NCBI RefSeq assembly: GCF_963169125.1
Contig: NC_084794.1
Coordinates: 73,753,665-73,817,664 of the forward strand
Direction of reading: 5' to 3'
DNA: 64,000 nt
DNA from: Humulus lupulus
Taxonomy: Eukaryota; Streptophyta; Magnoliopsida; Rosales; Cannabaceae
The notes under the pieces are model-generated. The model ran no database searches, had not been told where the DNA came from, and was given only the letters and a program-made list of their open reading frames with translations. Position numbers and translations under genes: made by a program. Below, in pieces: positions 11,409 through 23,304 of the stretch (position 1 is its first letter; every line of letters begins with the position of its first letter).

Positions 11409-13175
11409 TTATACAAAATAAAAAAATCAGATTATGGCCATTGTTAATCACCGAGAGGTAGTATTAAAAATTGACGCAGTAACCTTGGAATTGAAGAGCA
11501 GCAGCTCAGTACAGAAACTTCTATTACAGTTATACAGTCCCAAAACGACATAAGCCAAGCTAAATGGTAGCTACAATAAAAAAAAAACCACAAGTTTTTT
11601 GCTACATCAGAAATTTGCCTCCCATATTAGAAGAAACACAGACATAGATTATGTTTTCCAATCTAATTTGTAATAAATTGAAAGTTTGTTGAGTTATTTA
11701 GAAGATGGAGAAAGTGGGAAAGGTGGGCTCCTTGTTTCTTTTATGCATTGAAATTAGGCTAAGCATATTAAGTGTGTTTTTTAATCCGAAACAAGAGAAA
11801 ATTTAAATTAAAGATGACCACTCTGCTTATTATGATCAGAAAACCAAAGATTGTAATTTGATAGAGGTAGTACTCACTCACTGAAACCACTAATGTTATT
11901 TTGGGATCTAAGCATTGAGAACTATTGTATCATTTGCTTTTTGAAGTGAATATTCCAGTTTAGTAAAGGTAGATGAATAAACCAATTAGTTGGTGATGCA
12001 ATGCTTGGTCATTTCTCTACCTAAAATCTTGAGCTTACATATACTTGTTTGGAGCTTTTACAAAATGAAAAGAGTTGGCTAAACTGTCATACACACACAC
12101 ACACCTTATATAGGCACTAGAAAACAATCAGGTTTGTCTACATTCAGTTCTAAAATGTGGACACGAGATGAGATGATGAGTTCTTACTTTTATATCCTAG
12201 CTAAACAGTGTCGCATTTATAGATAGCTCGTAGTGTTTCTTCGCATTCATGATGGTATCACTAGATGAGAATAGGCTTTATTTTGTTGTATTCTGATATT
12301 TTGATAACAGAACCAAGTACAATATCTCAGGTACTTAACAACATCCTTTGCTCAGCCCAGAAATTTTTGGTGTGGTTTGCTTGGCTCAGGTGAATATGGA
12401 GTTGGCTAGGATTGAAGCCAACTTTTACTGGGTTGTCATCTCAGGGACCAAAAGAAGATGCAAGGCTCTCAAAGTTTCTGTTTTTGCTGCTAGTGCTAAT
12501 GAATCTGCAGTAGCCACTATGACCACTCTACTTATTGTGATGACACCTAAGTATATGGTGTTTCTTGCAAGGTAATTGAGACCAGGGCTCAATGGGCCGG
12601 TTGGGACGGTGCTCTATGTGCTGAACATGATGATCATCATCATAATAATATCCTTAGCTATATAATATACCTACTCTACAAAATTAAACATATATATATA
12701 CATTTCTCTATGTGTGGTTGGTTTAAATAATTTTGCATGAATATTTAGAACCATTCATAAATATCACAAGTGATGTAATGATATATATTATTCCCTTATT
12801 GTGATCTTTTTATCAGAAGATCTAGTAAAAGATATTGTTCTAATTAAGATAACAACAAAAGAAGAAAGGAACTAAATCTAATGTGTGTATGAACACAAGA
12901 ACAAAAACATGTTCAACATCACATATATAGATAGATAGATAGATAGATGCTATAGTATTTAGCTTAGATATTGGTCAGATTTGATCAGATATAAGTTGGC
13001 AAAACACAATAACACCTTTGGATATTAAGACTTTTTCCCATTGAAAAGGTTTTTATTTCAGTCATATATATATAAATAAATATATAATATAAATATAAAT
13101 ATATATTCACTTAAGCTTTTGTCAGACAGATACTGTGAACCTCTATCCTCTCAAATCTAGGGAAGAGAAGACCAG

Positions 13176-14143
13176 GAATATATGCTTACTCTCCTCACAT
13201 ACCAGGTGGCTTCTCAACCTATTTCTTCTTCTCTTTGGCTCTTAATTAATGAATTGACTCAAAACACAACATTTATTCTAATGATCAATAACAGGAGTAA
13301 GATTTCGGGGTTTGAATCACCCGGGAATAGTTGGAACAGCTCCCTCAATGGAACTTCTTATTATTTGGAATGAAAGGGAAAGACAACTTGTTGAGAATGG
13401 AGTTGAGTCTTTGAAACTTTGTGAAGTTGTGCATCAACGGCCAATGGCTAGCTTACCAACAACAAAGGGTTGTCTCCTCGGAAAGGTATGACCTCATGAA
13501 GCTACTAACTATATTAAAGTTTCAATTCACGCATTTCTATCATACTATCAGTTTTAACACCAAGTAGCAGCTATGTAGCTTCTACAATCTAAACATCTAA
13601 CACAATTTTCATGCATATAAAGATCCAAGAGGGTACTCCAGAGTGGGAGAAGATAGCTAGGGAGGCTGCAAGGACCATACCAGGAAGAGAAAATGGTGGG
13701 AACTGTGACATTAAAAACCTAAGTACAGGATCAAAGATCTACCTTCCTATATTCGTAGAGGGAGCAAATCTAAGTACTGGTGACATGCACTTTTCTCAGG
13801 GAGATGGTGAAGTCTCATTCTGTGGGGCAATTGAGATGAGCGGCTTTCTCGATCTCAAGTACTATATTCCAATACCTTAATCTTTTACCATTTCTGTAAG
13901 CATCAAAATTGAGTAAACAATGGAGATGTATCAAAACTAGATATCTTTTATCCCTCATTGGTTTTCTTTATCAGGTGTGAAATAATAAGGGGTGGAATGA
14001 AAGAGTATCTAACACCAATGGGGCCAACTCCACTTCATGTAAACCCAATATTTGAGATAGGCCCTGTTGAACCAAGATTCTCAGAATGGCTTGTCTTTGA
14101 GGGTATAAGCGTTGATGAGAGTGGGAGACAGCATTTTCTTGAC
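13176..14143 (+). pseudogene. Formamidase/acetamidase gene fragment, four exons
   Basis: Four consecutive exons of a plant FmdA/AmdA-family amidase, which hydrolyses formamide-type amides to ammonia and acid. Exon a, 13176-13205 (GIYAYSPHIP). Exon b, 13295-13485 (GLNHPGIVGTAPSMELL, LKLCEVVHQRPMASLP). Exon c, 13623-13858 (GTPEWEKIAREAARTIPGRE, VEGANLSTGDMHFSQGDGE). Exon d, 13975-14143 (CEIIRGGMKEYLTPMGPTPL, FEIGPVEPRFSEWLVFEGIS). All three introns have GT and AG borders in matching phase and the exons have no stops. The N-terminal third and the C-terminus are absent; after LD at 14143 the sequence becomes an A-rich run unrelated to the family. It lies wholly inside the Harbinger element, so I read it as a captured piece of a host gene. 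It is unlikely to give an active enzyme alone. Confidence 0.88.
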
Positions 14144-15254
14144 GAAAAAAAAAAGAAAAAAAAATCTAAAATATGCAAGGCATTCCATCAAACATTTGGT
14201 GCTCTTACTGAATCATAGAAATAGAGATAGAGAGAGAGAGTACCTCTGCAACAGATTAGAAAAGCAAGAGGAAGAAGAGAAGAGTGTCTCTGACACGGAC
14301 CTCCGACTGGGATGAGCAGCTACCTTCGACTGGGTGTGTTTCTTGCTGAGAGTGAGAATGAGAGATGGTTGTGTCGGATTAGGGGTTGAGTAAGAGGAGA
14401 GTGAGATATCAAAATAAATAAAGCAAATAAGTAATAAATAAATAAATTGCAAGCATGAGAAACCCTAACAATATATGCAGTTACGGATAAAGGGGAGTCG
14501 TACCTGATGAACCTGTCGGTGACGAAGGAGCGAGTTGGAGAAGAAGACGAAGACCCAGATGGAGAGAGATGATGATAAGCAGTGGAATGGAATTATAATT
14601 CCACTGACTCAAAATTGGAAAAGTTATTCCATTAGTATGGGGGAATAAGCATTACTATGGAATTCTTTTCCAAACTTGTTATTTCCAACCAAACAAAAGA
14701 ATCCGGCCCATTAACATTCCATTCCTTTCCTTTCTGGCCCATTACCATCAACCAAACGGGCCCTAAGTCTGAGACATTTCCTCAAATACAATGGAACAAA
14801 CCCAATGAATCCAATACGTACCAAAATAAGTCTGAGATGCTATGTTGCCGCCAAGATTCGAGAGAAGCGTGGCGAGTGGCGACTGGATTTGAGATTGAGA
14901 GAGGGAGGGTTAGTGGCAGAATGTGTGGCGTGCGTCTGTGATGGTGAGTTGGTGATCGTGAGACAGAGGGGCTCCAAGATTGAGAGAGAGAAACATTTGG
15001 GGTGTGAGGCTAGATTGAATAGGGAGGTCTGGTGGTTATGAGAGACCAAGAGTGACGGCGAAGCTAAGAGAGGAGAGGTCAAGGAGTACAACCGGTCGCG
15101 AGAGAGAGGGGTGGGTAGAGAAGAAAATGCTAAAATCGAATGAGAGAGAAAGAGAGAATTAGAGGGCGGCGACTGATTGAAAAGAATTAGGGTTAGGGTA
15201 AAGGAAATAGGATTCCTTTTTATATACACACACACACATATATATATATATATA
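14144..15254 (-). other. Purine-rich + strand / CT-rich minus-strand leader-like DNA
   Basis: Two stretches (14218-14420 inside the Harbinger element; 14850-15180 outside it) are CT-rich on the minus strand, with CCCTAA and TCTCTCTC words, as in plant promoters and 5' UTRs. A CA/TA microsatellite occupies about 15225-15254. Long open frames here are low-complexity artefacts. No domain is recognised. Confidence 0.35.
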
Positions 15255-15287
15255 CTAGTTAGAATGTACGTGCAATGCACGTTATGT
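15255..15287 (-). mobile_element. Helitron-like 3' terminus (hairpin plus CTAG)
   Basis: Read on the minus strand: a hairpin ACGTGCA-T-TGCACGT, a 9-nt spacer, then CTAG directly followed by T. A hairpin about 10 nt before CTRR, with insertion ahead of T, is the Helitron 3' signature. The RPA-like pseudogene on the same strand lies just upstream, as in plant Helitrons. The 5' TC terminus was not located and no Rep/helicase gene is visible. Confidence 0.55.
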
Positions 15288-15446
15288 TTTGCACTGTATA
15301 TATTTGAATTTAAAACAGAAATATTTAAAAATTATATGATTTCCATAATAAATATTAAATATGTGAAATAATGAAAATATATTACATGGTATTAAAAGAA
15401 AAACGTTGTGTTAATATTTAAAAGATTTAGTTAGGTAATTTATAAA

Positions 15447-17490
15447 CTAAGACGAATATTCAACTACTTCCTCTGGTTGCAATTCTTGAATAGAGTAGAC
15501 ATTAAAATTCTTATATTTTTGTTGCTTTAACTTTTATGGATCAGCATAAATTTGTATTGTCCAGCTCTTTGTTGACAATTTTTTGCTTAGTCTTTCAATA
15601 TATTATTTCTTCTCCTGAGAAATTTTTTTATAGGTTTAAGTTAGTGTTGAAAAATGATATTTCTGAAATTTGTTTAGTATATACGATTTTTTTTTGGTTG
15701 ATTTTTTTAAAACACAACAAACCTCTTCAGAATGTTCCATTAATTGTACTACAGAGCAACCCAACATCTCTTCTGCTACATGGCCGAACATAATTACAGA
15801 TATACTTCTAGTATTCTCATTGATTTCCGCATATGCCCTGACACTGAAATTGATATGATTTTCATTTGAGCATTAGTTTATTTTAAGAAGATACATTTTT
15901 TAGAACGTTTAAATTATTTAATACACACCTTGGTGTTGCAATTGATCTACTTCCACATTTACACAAAAAGTTTTCATTGTATGTTTTTGTAGTTCCCGAG
16001 TTACATGCGGGACATGACATGTAGTAGAATATTTGTGCTAAGTTTGTTAGAATTATTTTTCCTTGAATCCAAAATTTTGCTATCTACATCAATTTATTTG
16101 GAATAGTCAGTAAAAATGTTGGTATAAATATAATTTACTGGAAAGTAATAAAAATCACTTTACCTCCATTGGTTGTAAACTTTTCATCAAATATGCAATA
16201 TTTCCAACCTTAACAATTTCACGAATCCCAACAGACGATAGGGAGACAGATGGATACGTACAAGATCTTGCAATGATACTTCTTATTTTTAATTTATTTT
16301 TATTTGCCCTGAATAATAATAAAATAAAGATAAATGTTAGAAAATCTTATTATGTAATTAGGTTTAATTAATTAAAAGCTAATCGATATGTATTTAAGAA
16401 TTACCATTTTCGCATTGCTATTTATGGTAAAGTTACTTGATGAAGTTGTTGACAAAGTTAAACCTTTTTCAAAATGAAATAATGTTAATGAAAAAGTATA
16501 TAATTTTTTTTTATATAATTTATAAGATTGTGACTTATAATACTTACCTTTGTATGATTTGACAGATATGTTTGTTGCTAATATGATTGGTTTTTCATCG
16601 ACAATTTCAGATATCTTTTGGCCATCATATTTGACAAATCGACCCCACATGGTTAAACAAATTGGATTGAAACTAAAGTTTAAGAAAATTTGAAATAGTT
16701 AATATTTAAATAAAAATATATATTTCTTATGTATTTAAAAAATTGAATTATTTTAGGTTGTCTTCTTACCTCTTATCAATGAGATATATTTCTTGGATTC
16801 TTTTGATTCCATGCAATGTCGTTACGTCTTTAGCTGGGCTCATTTTTATTACAACTGCTAATAGATTTGTATTTTCGGATTTCAAATATTAGGGATTCGA
16901 TAACGAATCTGCAATAAAAATGAGTTTAATTGTTATAACAAAACTTAAATTAAATTACCTATGTTTTTAGGTGTCATTTTGTAAGGCTCCAAATCTTTGA
17001 AATTGACTATGTCATATTTTAGTTGTTGTACATGGTCGTCAATTTCTGATAATTCTTCTATTTTGGTCTTTGAGTTAATTGTCCATTGATATGGATGGTC
17101 TCCAATTTTGTAACATGGATTTGCGTGTATAACACGTGCATTGGTGATGTAATATGATTGGTAAACATTTAAAGAATCCTCCCAAGTGTGGATATCAGAC
17201 TCAAAAATTGTAGCTTGTACTTTATTTCCCTGTGTCAAAAATAAGAATACATTGAGATTATTAAGGTATAATCTGTTTTTTTATTTCTAAATGAATAATT
17301 AAAATGATAAATATATTATTTAAAATTAGTGAAGAAAATAATTATTTTACCTCTTTATCAATAGGCGTCAGATTTTGATATTTTAATTGTTTTGTGGGCT
17401 TGTTCGTACAACTGACTTTTCATAAACTATCATCTTGATTGTCCACTTTTTTGTAGTTGGATCAATATCCTTTATTGATGTGTGCATCAT
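15447..17490 (-). pseudogene. RPA70-like single-strand DNA-binding protein pseudogene
   Basis: Minus-strand exons appear in the order of a plant replication protein A 70-kDa-like gene. The N-terminal segment starts at ATG 17490 (MMHTSIKDIDPTTKKWTIK). The first OB fold is at 17238-16945 (NKVQATIFESDIHTWED, SYYITNARV, KIGDHPYQWTI). The second OB fold is near 16650-16560 (MWGRFVKYDGQKISEIV). A C4 zinc ribbon is near 16032-15925 (YYMSCPACNSG and LCKCGS) with a GT donor after it. The C-terminal OB part is at 15854-15734 (SVIMFGHVAEEMLGCSV), with an AG acceptor before it. A last segment (LSKKLSTKSWTIQIYAD) ends at TAG 15447. A frameshift near 17395 and an in-frame TAA in the last segment mark it as a pseudogene. 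RPA-like genes are common passengers of plant Helitrons. Confidence 0.8.
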
Positions 17491-20400
17491 GTTGTTTATT
17501 TCTTCAACTTTTATGAAATACATAAATATTATATGTATAAGATTATAAATTGTTAAATTTATATAAAATTATAAATATATATTTTTAGCATAGTTATAAT
17601 AATAAAAATCATGAAAATTTATACTAAACTATAAACTATAGTAAGTATATTATGTTTTCACAAAATTTTAAATTTATAGTATTCATACTTTGATTTTATC
17701 TTTATTATACAAGTAAGTTATAATTAAGAAATAACATGATTAAAATATAGATATAAATGAATCATTATAAAAACAATTTATTAATGCATATTTAATAAGG
17801 ATAATAGAAATAATTCAAATATTTATGTTCTTTTAATATACTTTTACTCTATTTAATTTAATTTAAACTGGTTGTTTGGATGATGCTGAACCTATGGGTT
17901 ATTCATTGATGATTTTATTTTCGATTTTTGGTAGAAATAAAGAGTGGTCCCCTCTAATGCTATATGAATGTCTAGCCACATCATATTCTTTACCAGCATT
18001 GAAATTTTTTTTTAACTGGTTTAAAATTCTTACTCCTAATTCACTACTCAGACCAAAAAGTCACTGTAGAATTGAGACTGTGTGTACTTTATAATTGAGC
18101 TCAATTAAATTTTATGAATATCTAATTTTGACTAAATATAATTTAATTAAGTAATACAATTTTAATTATTAAAAAAATAAAGTAAATTTTAATAATATTA
18201 AAAAATTTGATCAACCAATGGAGATTTTAATTTATATTATGTAAATTTTTTCTAAACTTTTCTTAAATTCCTAAAAATATTCTGCCTATCTTTCTTATTA
18301 TTTTTCTATCTCTCTAACAAGAGGCCACATTGCTTTCAATTTTATTTTTTTAAATATAGTCCACAGCACAAGCCCAATAGCCCAAGAGACAACTCTAAGG
18401 AAACCTAATTCCTTCTATTGACCAAACCGACTCGTCTCTCCACAGCCACTTCTTCTCCTTCATCAAAATCGTTTCCCTCACTTCACCCACCTTTCTTTCT
18501 ACCATGTAATTTTCTGTATTTTTTGTGGTGATTTGTTTAAAAGGTGTGGTGATCTAGCTTTAAAATGGTTGCGTATGTATATACTTGTATATATATCGAC
18601 ACTCTAATCCCCTTTCACACGCAGGAAGCTTTCTTGATGCTCTGACTTCCTCACCAAAAAAGGTTGAGAGGTTTGCTGCAAAGCCGAGGGGATATCTTAC
18701 TGCGGCAAGGCTTCGATCGAATTGAAACTTTGCAAGAGACTTAATTCCAGAACCTTACACAAAGATAACATCTCATTTTCGTCTCTCTCTGCATCTCGCC
18801 CTTGCCTCCGCCGGTATCTCCGATCTCCTCCGATGGTGTTCGTTTTCTTTTTGGGTGAATTCTGTTTTGCTTTTGCTTCTAAGCCCTGGTAAGATCCATT
18901 CCTTTGAATCTTTTAAATACTTGGTTTTTTACCAAGTTTTTAATACTTAGTGCCATCTTAAATTTGTAGCAGTTTAATTCTGAGTAATTTTGAAAATTTT
19001 ATTGCTTTCTACTTGTTTGATCAAAGTCCTCGCTAGTCATATGATGTTATGTGTACTTGTTTGATGATTAATTTTTCTTCACAGAAACACGGTATTATTT
19101 TCAAAGCTTTTTCTTGATTTCTTGCTATATTGATGCCAAGGTTTAGGTATAGTTTTCTCTTATTTGTTCTTAGTCTGGTTCAGTGTGATACGAATTTGAT
19201 ATGTTTTTTGTTGTTTCCCTTCTATCCTCGGTTGCACACAATATGTTCGTTAATATGCCTCAAAGAGATAGGAGACCTTCTGTATCTTTTCCTATTAATA
19301 ATTAATTACCCTTAATGAAGATAGTTGTTACAAGCTATGTTCTTAAGCATACAAATTACAGGTTGGGGTAAATAAATATACCACTGAAGTTGAGATACTC
19401 AAGATCCAATAAAAGGATCACAATAATAACTAAAAATACTAATTTTTTTCCAATTTTTTGTAATAATAATTGTATGTCATAAGTGCTTTCTGTTGCAGCG
19501 ATCGGATTATTCAAAAATAGTTTGTTTGCATAATTAATTATGATCTTCAATATACATTGTGAAAAAATTGGTCTATAAATTGAAAATATTTGAAGCTTTG
19601 TTATCATTTTAAGTTTTGTAAAGACTTAAGGATTTGAGCATTATTCTCTAGATAACAATTGATATGTTTGTACTACTATATGGACTTGTTGCAAGTTTGA
19701 ACTCATTAACTGTCTAGGCTTGCAAATACTCTTCCTTGTATAATAATTGGGACTTAAGACTGAGTTATCCGTTTGTTGACCGCTGTGTTATGGAGAGTAG
19801 ATATATGGGTGCCACATTCTTCACATGTGGCAGAATTATTTGGTTAAATATTTTTTCTTTTTGGTATGAGATTTCGGTGTTATGATCCAATTATATATGA
19901 TATATCCCAGGAGTCAAATATGCACCTTACTATTTTAAATATGCATGAAAAAATGACTAAAAGCTAAACTGACACATTGACCCTTGAAGTTTTATGGAGT
20001 CAGTAAATTAGAAACTTGGTACGTATTTTTTATAGTTGATTTTAACTGGGTCTGGTTATTGGAACATTGCTCTTGTTAACTCTTACCTTTCAATTTAGTT
20101 TTCTATGTTTATGTAAATATAAGAATGAGTTTTCTTCTCTCAGTTTGTTTAAACTAATGTAGTTTTCTTTTTCAGTTTTTGCAGGATTACTAATTTGAAA
20201 CTTGCATATGTACTCATCTAATTTTACTATGCTATTACTATACTATATGAAAATAAATCTCACTAACCTTTTTAATGTTTCTGTAAAAGTTTCATGGATG
20301 AAATCAATCAATATTACTTCAACAATTTCTGTAAGTAAAATAAACTTCAATTTTTTTTGTTTCAACAGGATGAAATCATTCTAGAGTTGAAATTACAGTG

Positions 20401-20740
20401 TATTAATTCAACATTTTTTGTAGGTGTAATTGATATGAGAGTATGTTTCAGGAGGTATTTTTAATTATTTGAGAGTTTATAATGATGAGATAATGATTTT
20501 TATCATGGCTGTAAATGTCATTGGTTGTGTCATATGGTAATGGTTGTATATTTATCAACAGTTGCATTGTTTGATTAAATTACAGTTTTTGTTAAAGTGT
20601 TAATAACCAACTGTTAAATAGTACCAAAAGCTGTTAAATCATATCAAAATCTGTTAAATACAAAACACTGTTTAATAGCCATTTATATAATAGGTAAGGT
20701 ACATTTATTCATCTTTCTTTTTTTTTTTTGTTAAATCGAG
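17491..20740. other. Gene-free AT-rich stretch with one UTR-like patch
   Basis: No protein domain is recognised. From about 18360 to 18850 the + strand is CT-rich with exon-like borders (for example CACGCAG|GAAGC near 18626), resembling a captured promoter and 5' UTR. An open stretch there of about 33 codons (SFLDALTSSPKKVERFAAKP) matches nothing I know. The rest looks like neutral or intronic AT-rich DNA. Confidence 0.4.
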
Positions 20741-20899
20741 GTTTCGGGCCTAAACCCGAATCTAAAAATTACAAATATTAAGGATTCAAATTTAACCCAA
20801 ATCCAACCTGTTAAAATTTGGATCAGATTCAGATTTAACCCATTAGATGTGGATTTTTCAGATTTTTGGGTTGCGGGTTTTGCGGGTCAAATGTTCACC

Positions 20900-21040
20900 C
20901 TTAGTGAACGATCAATGATTGAAGCATTACATAGATGGTCAGGTGGATCAAGTCAAGTTTGTGGTAATTTTGAGTCCCATTTAAGTGGGAAGGCGGTGTC
21001 CGGCTAAATGACGTTAACGACAGCGCTGTAGGAGGCATTC
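20900..21040 (+). pseudogene. Athila pol end and conserved post-pol motif
   Basis: After the TIR insertion the pol frame resumes (ERSMIEALHRWSGGSSQV) and stops at about 21006. The DNA that follows (GGCTAAATGACGTTAACG, then CAGCGCTGTAGGAGGC) corresponds to the conserved block that Athila elements carry downstream of pol (GACGTTAA, then AGCGCTTGTTGGGAGGC). Confidence 0.7.
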
Positions 21041-21199
21041 CTATAATTTATTTTTGTTTTTGTTTTAATTCTTAATTAGTTGAAATTTTTTATTTAATTT
21101 CGTTTTGGAGTTGTAAATATTAATTTTTTAATTAGTTTTATAGCAGGGTGTATTTAGGAATCATGTAATTCGTGAAAAGATGGCTTCAAAATTTGTCTG

Positions 21200-21540
21200 G
21201 AGGTCAAGTTGAGACTTGCGTTAGCTAAGTCGTGACTCTTGGAAATGTAAAAAATTAAGAAAAAAATTGTTGGTTTCTGGGGGAATTAGGGCCGCGACTT
21301 GCCCTTATAAGTCGCAACCCTAGACAAAGTTAGACAGCACGGAAAATAAATGTGTAGAGAAGGGTCACAACTTGCTCTTATAAGTCGTGGCGCGCTAGGA
21401 AGTCAGAGAGCATACCATTTTGGATGGAAGAGGCGGACATCGACTTGCTACAGCTGAGTCGCAGTGCCTGCAAATAAAAAATCAACAAATAAAGAGGCGG
21501 GCCGCGACTTGCTATCGTTGGGTCGTGATGTGCCTCCATC
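21200..21540. repeat. Array of five imperfect GCGACTTGC...AAGTCGC palindromes
   Basis: Units near 21208, 21292, 21365, 21438 and 21505. Each has GCGACTTGC (or a one- or two-base variant), an 8-12 nt spacer, then RAGTCGYGRY. Spacing is 65-90 bp in AT-rich surroundings inside the Athila post-pol region. Confidence 0.75.
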
Positions 21541-22045
21541 AGGAACGGAAAACTCACTATAAACCCAATTTTTCTTAAACCACAACCCACATTCCAAATA
21601 TTTTCTTCTTCAAACACAATTTTTTTTTCAAATTTTCTCCCATTGTCCCATATTCAGCCTCCCTAAAACCACCATAAACCCAAAACCAAACCTTAATAGA
21701 TTCATATTCCCTTCCTTCCTTCTTCTATTCAAAACCCTAGATAGTCTTATATGTGGCATTGAAGAAAGTAGGAGAATTTGAAGATTGTGGGCAATATCAA
21801 CAAATCAATGGCAAGTAAGTCTCTAATTTTCTATGTTCTTCAAGCTATGGGATTGAATTAGTTTTGTGATAGATAGAAAAGAGATTTCATTAGAATTTTT
21901 GGAAAAATTGCTTGTATATATTGTGATATTTGAGTTGGTATTGTAATTTTCCTATTGTTGGGGTGTTATTCATTTATGGGAAGTAAGAAAATTAAGAGGA
22001 GGTGCTGCTGGATTTTTGTAATAATATTTGGAGAATTGTGTTATT

Positions 22046-23240
22046 ATGAGGCCACGAAGAAATCCTAGTAGGGCAGCCTCATCGAAGAATGCCAACCGCC
22101 CATCCACATCCCGTGACCAACCACCACAACCATAGCCAGCCCCACAACCACCACCCCTTCCTAGTTTGACCCTTCTAGATTTATTAATAAGGATGTCTTT
22201 GACCATTATCAAAGGTTGTCTCATAGAAGAATGGGGGATGGAATTCCAAGACCAACCGTATCTTCAGGAAACATATGAAATCATTTGAACCAAAATTCAA
22301 GGTAGAAATTGGCAGAGTTTTGTGGACCATCGTATAACAAAGGCCAATTTCTCAATGGTTTATGAGTTATATGCCAATTTTTTGGGAGCGGTTTATAAGA
22401 AGGTATTTGTACGAGGGGTATGGGTGGAAAGTAATATTGATAATATCAATGCTTTATATGGGTTACCAATGCTGTCGCATGAGGATGATGAATACTATCA
22501 GCTGGTCTATTATAGTGAGATAGATTGGAATGATGTTGCTGAAACATTGGGCATTCTCAGAGCTAGTTTTGTGATGCAAGATGGGCACCCGAAGAATTTA
22601 AGGAGGTTTTAAACGAACAGAGTGGCTAAGGCTTGGACTCCTTTTGTGAGTGCAAGGCTTATGCCCAATACTCACCTATCTGAAGTTGGGACTGATCGGT
22701 GTCTCCTTGTTTATGCCATTATGAAGGGACTCTCCGTGGATATTAGAAGAGTGGTTTGGGGCATGGATCAATGATTACAGATTTGTGTGAGGTGTGGGAG
22801 GTGCCCAAATACCCCAGTGATATTTATAGGAAAGCCATGGGGCCTGTTTCTTGAGCTTTCGTGCTCAAGTTCAACATACCATCTTTGGAGCCCCCCTACA
22901 CCACAACCTCGTCAAGCAAGATCTGGAGAGGAGGAGGGAGATCATGATAATGAACCCTCCAATGCCCATGTTACCCAAGAAGATGTGGGGAGGAGTGAGG
23001 AGCAACCTCCATTTTTGGCTATACAACTGCCACGAGATCCTAACACCACTTTGTTGGATTACATCATCTGCCAAAACCAACATAGTCGTAATTACTTGGG
23101 CCAATTCCATGACTTTTAAAGGGCGCAAGTGGACCGTCAAAACAAGTTGGTATACCGGTGGTCCAATCAAGAGGAGGACAAGCACTATTTTCCATATCCA
23201 CCACCATAGAATCCTTTGCAAGACCCACCTCCATTTTGAG
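22046..23240 (+). pseudogene. Athila env-like ORF (putative plant transposon protein domain)
   Basis: From ATG 22046 the frame reads MRPRRNPSRAASSKN, a Pro-rich linker, then a block with SMVYELYANFLGAVYKK, FVRGVWVESNIDNINALYGL and DDEYYQLVYY. This is the 'putative plant transposon protein' domain (Transposase_32 type) found in the third ORF of Athila-group elements. A later part with RQARSGEEEGD and a short QEEDKHYFPYPP block closes it. In-frame stops occur near 22132, 22280 and 22610, with frame changes after 22770. The role in the element is unproven; it is often described as env-like. It lies between pol and the 3' LTR, as expected. Confidence 0.8.
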
Positions 23241-23304
23241 ATTCATAGCGAGATAAGTCTTCTTTTCCTTAACTTTTATTATAACATTGTGGACAATGTT
23301 TCGT

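Larger units (their letters stand above)
10044..14763. mobile_element. PIF/Harbinger element (4.7 kb) with captured gene fragment
   Basis: TAA at 10041-10043 and 14764-14766 is the 3-bp duplication expected of PIF/Harbinger. Terminal inverted repeats are GGTGGCGTTTGGTTTGAGG at the left and, reversed, GGGCCCGTTTGGTTGATGG at the right, with subterminal GGTAATG and GGAATGG words on both sides. The left 17 bp (GGTGGCGTTTGGTTTGA) is tandemly duplicated. It encodes the C-terminal half of an ORF1-like Myb/SANT protein. No DDE transposase (ORF2) is visible, and a formamidase gene fragment lies where ORF2 might be. Likely non-autonomous. Confidence 0.85.
8842..20899. mobile_element. ~12-kb terminal-inverted-repeat insertion (hAT-like ends)
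   Basis: The left end reads TAGGGGTGCACACGGGTC and the right end, reversed, TAAGGGTGAACATTTGACCC. Both are followed by subterminal stretches rich in GGGTTCGGATTT-like words (8842-9010 and 20740-20899). The flanks rejoin into one Athila pol frame (FKENS|ERSM). The sequence TAGT is present at both junctions, which is too short for a hAT 8-bp duplication, so the superfamily is undecided. No transposase of its own is seen. Inside are a PIF/Harbinger element, a Helitron-like terminus with an RPA-like pseudogene, and long AT-rich stretches. The stretch 9010-10040 holds nothing I can assign. The two ends could also belong to separate events. Confidence 0.5.

Noticed and set aside
12348..12575. 75-codon open frame with an N-terminus MLSPEIFGVVCLAQVNMEL
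   Set aside because: Inside the Harbinger element near the formamidase fragment. It has no recognisable domain and does not fit the formamidase N-terminus. Possibly another captured exon, but unsupported.
12926..12950. GATA-type microsatellite as a regulatory array
   Set aside because: Simple repeat of about six ATAG units, no evidence of function; similar simple repeats (TA, CA, GA) occur elsewhere in the window.
20904..20911. 8-bp target duplication for a hAT insertion (GTGAACGA versus GAGAATAG at 8833-8840)
   Set aside because: Only four of eight bases agree; not enough to call hAT.
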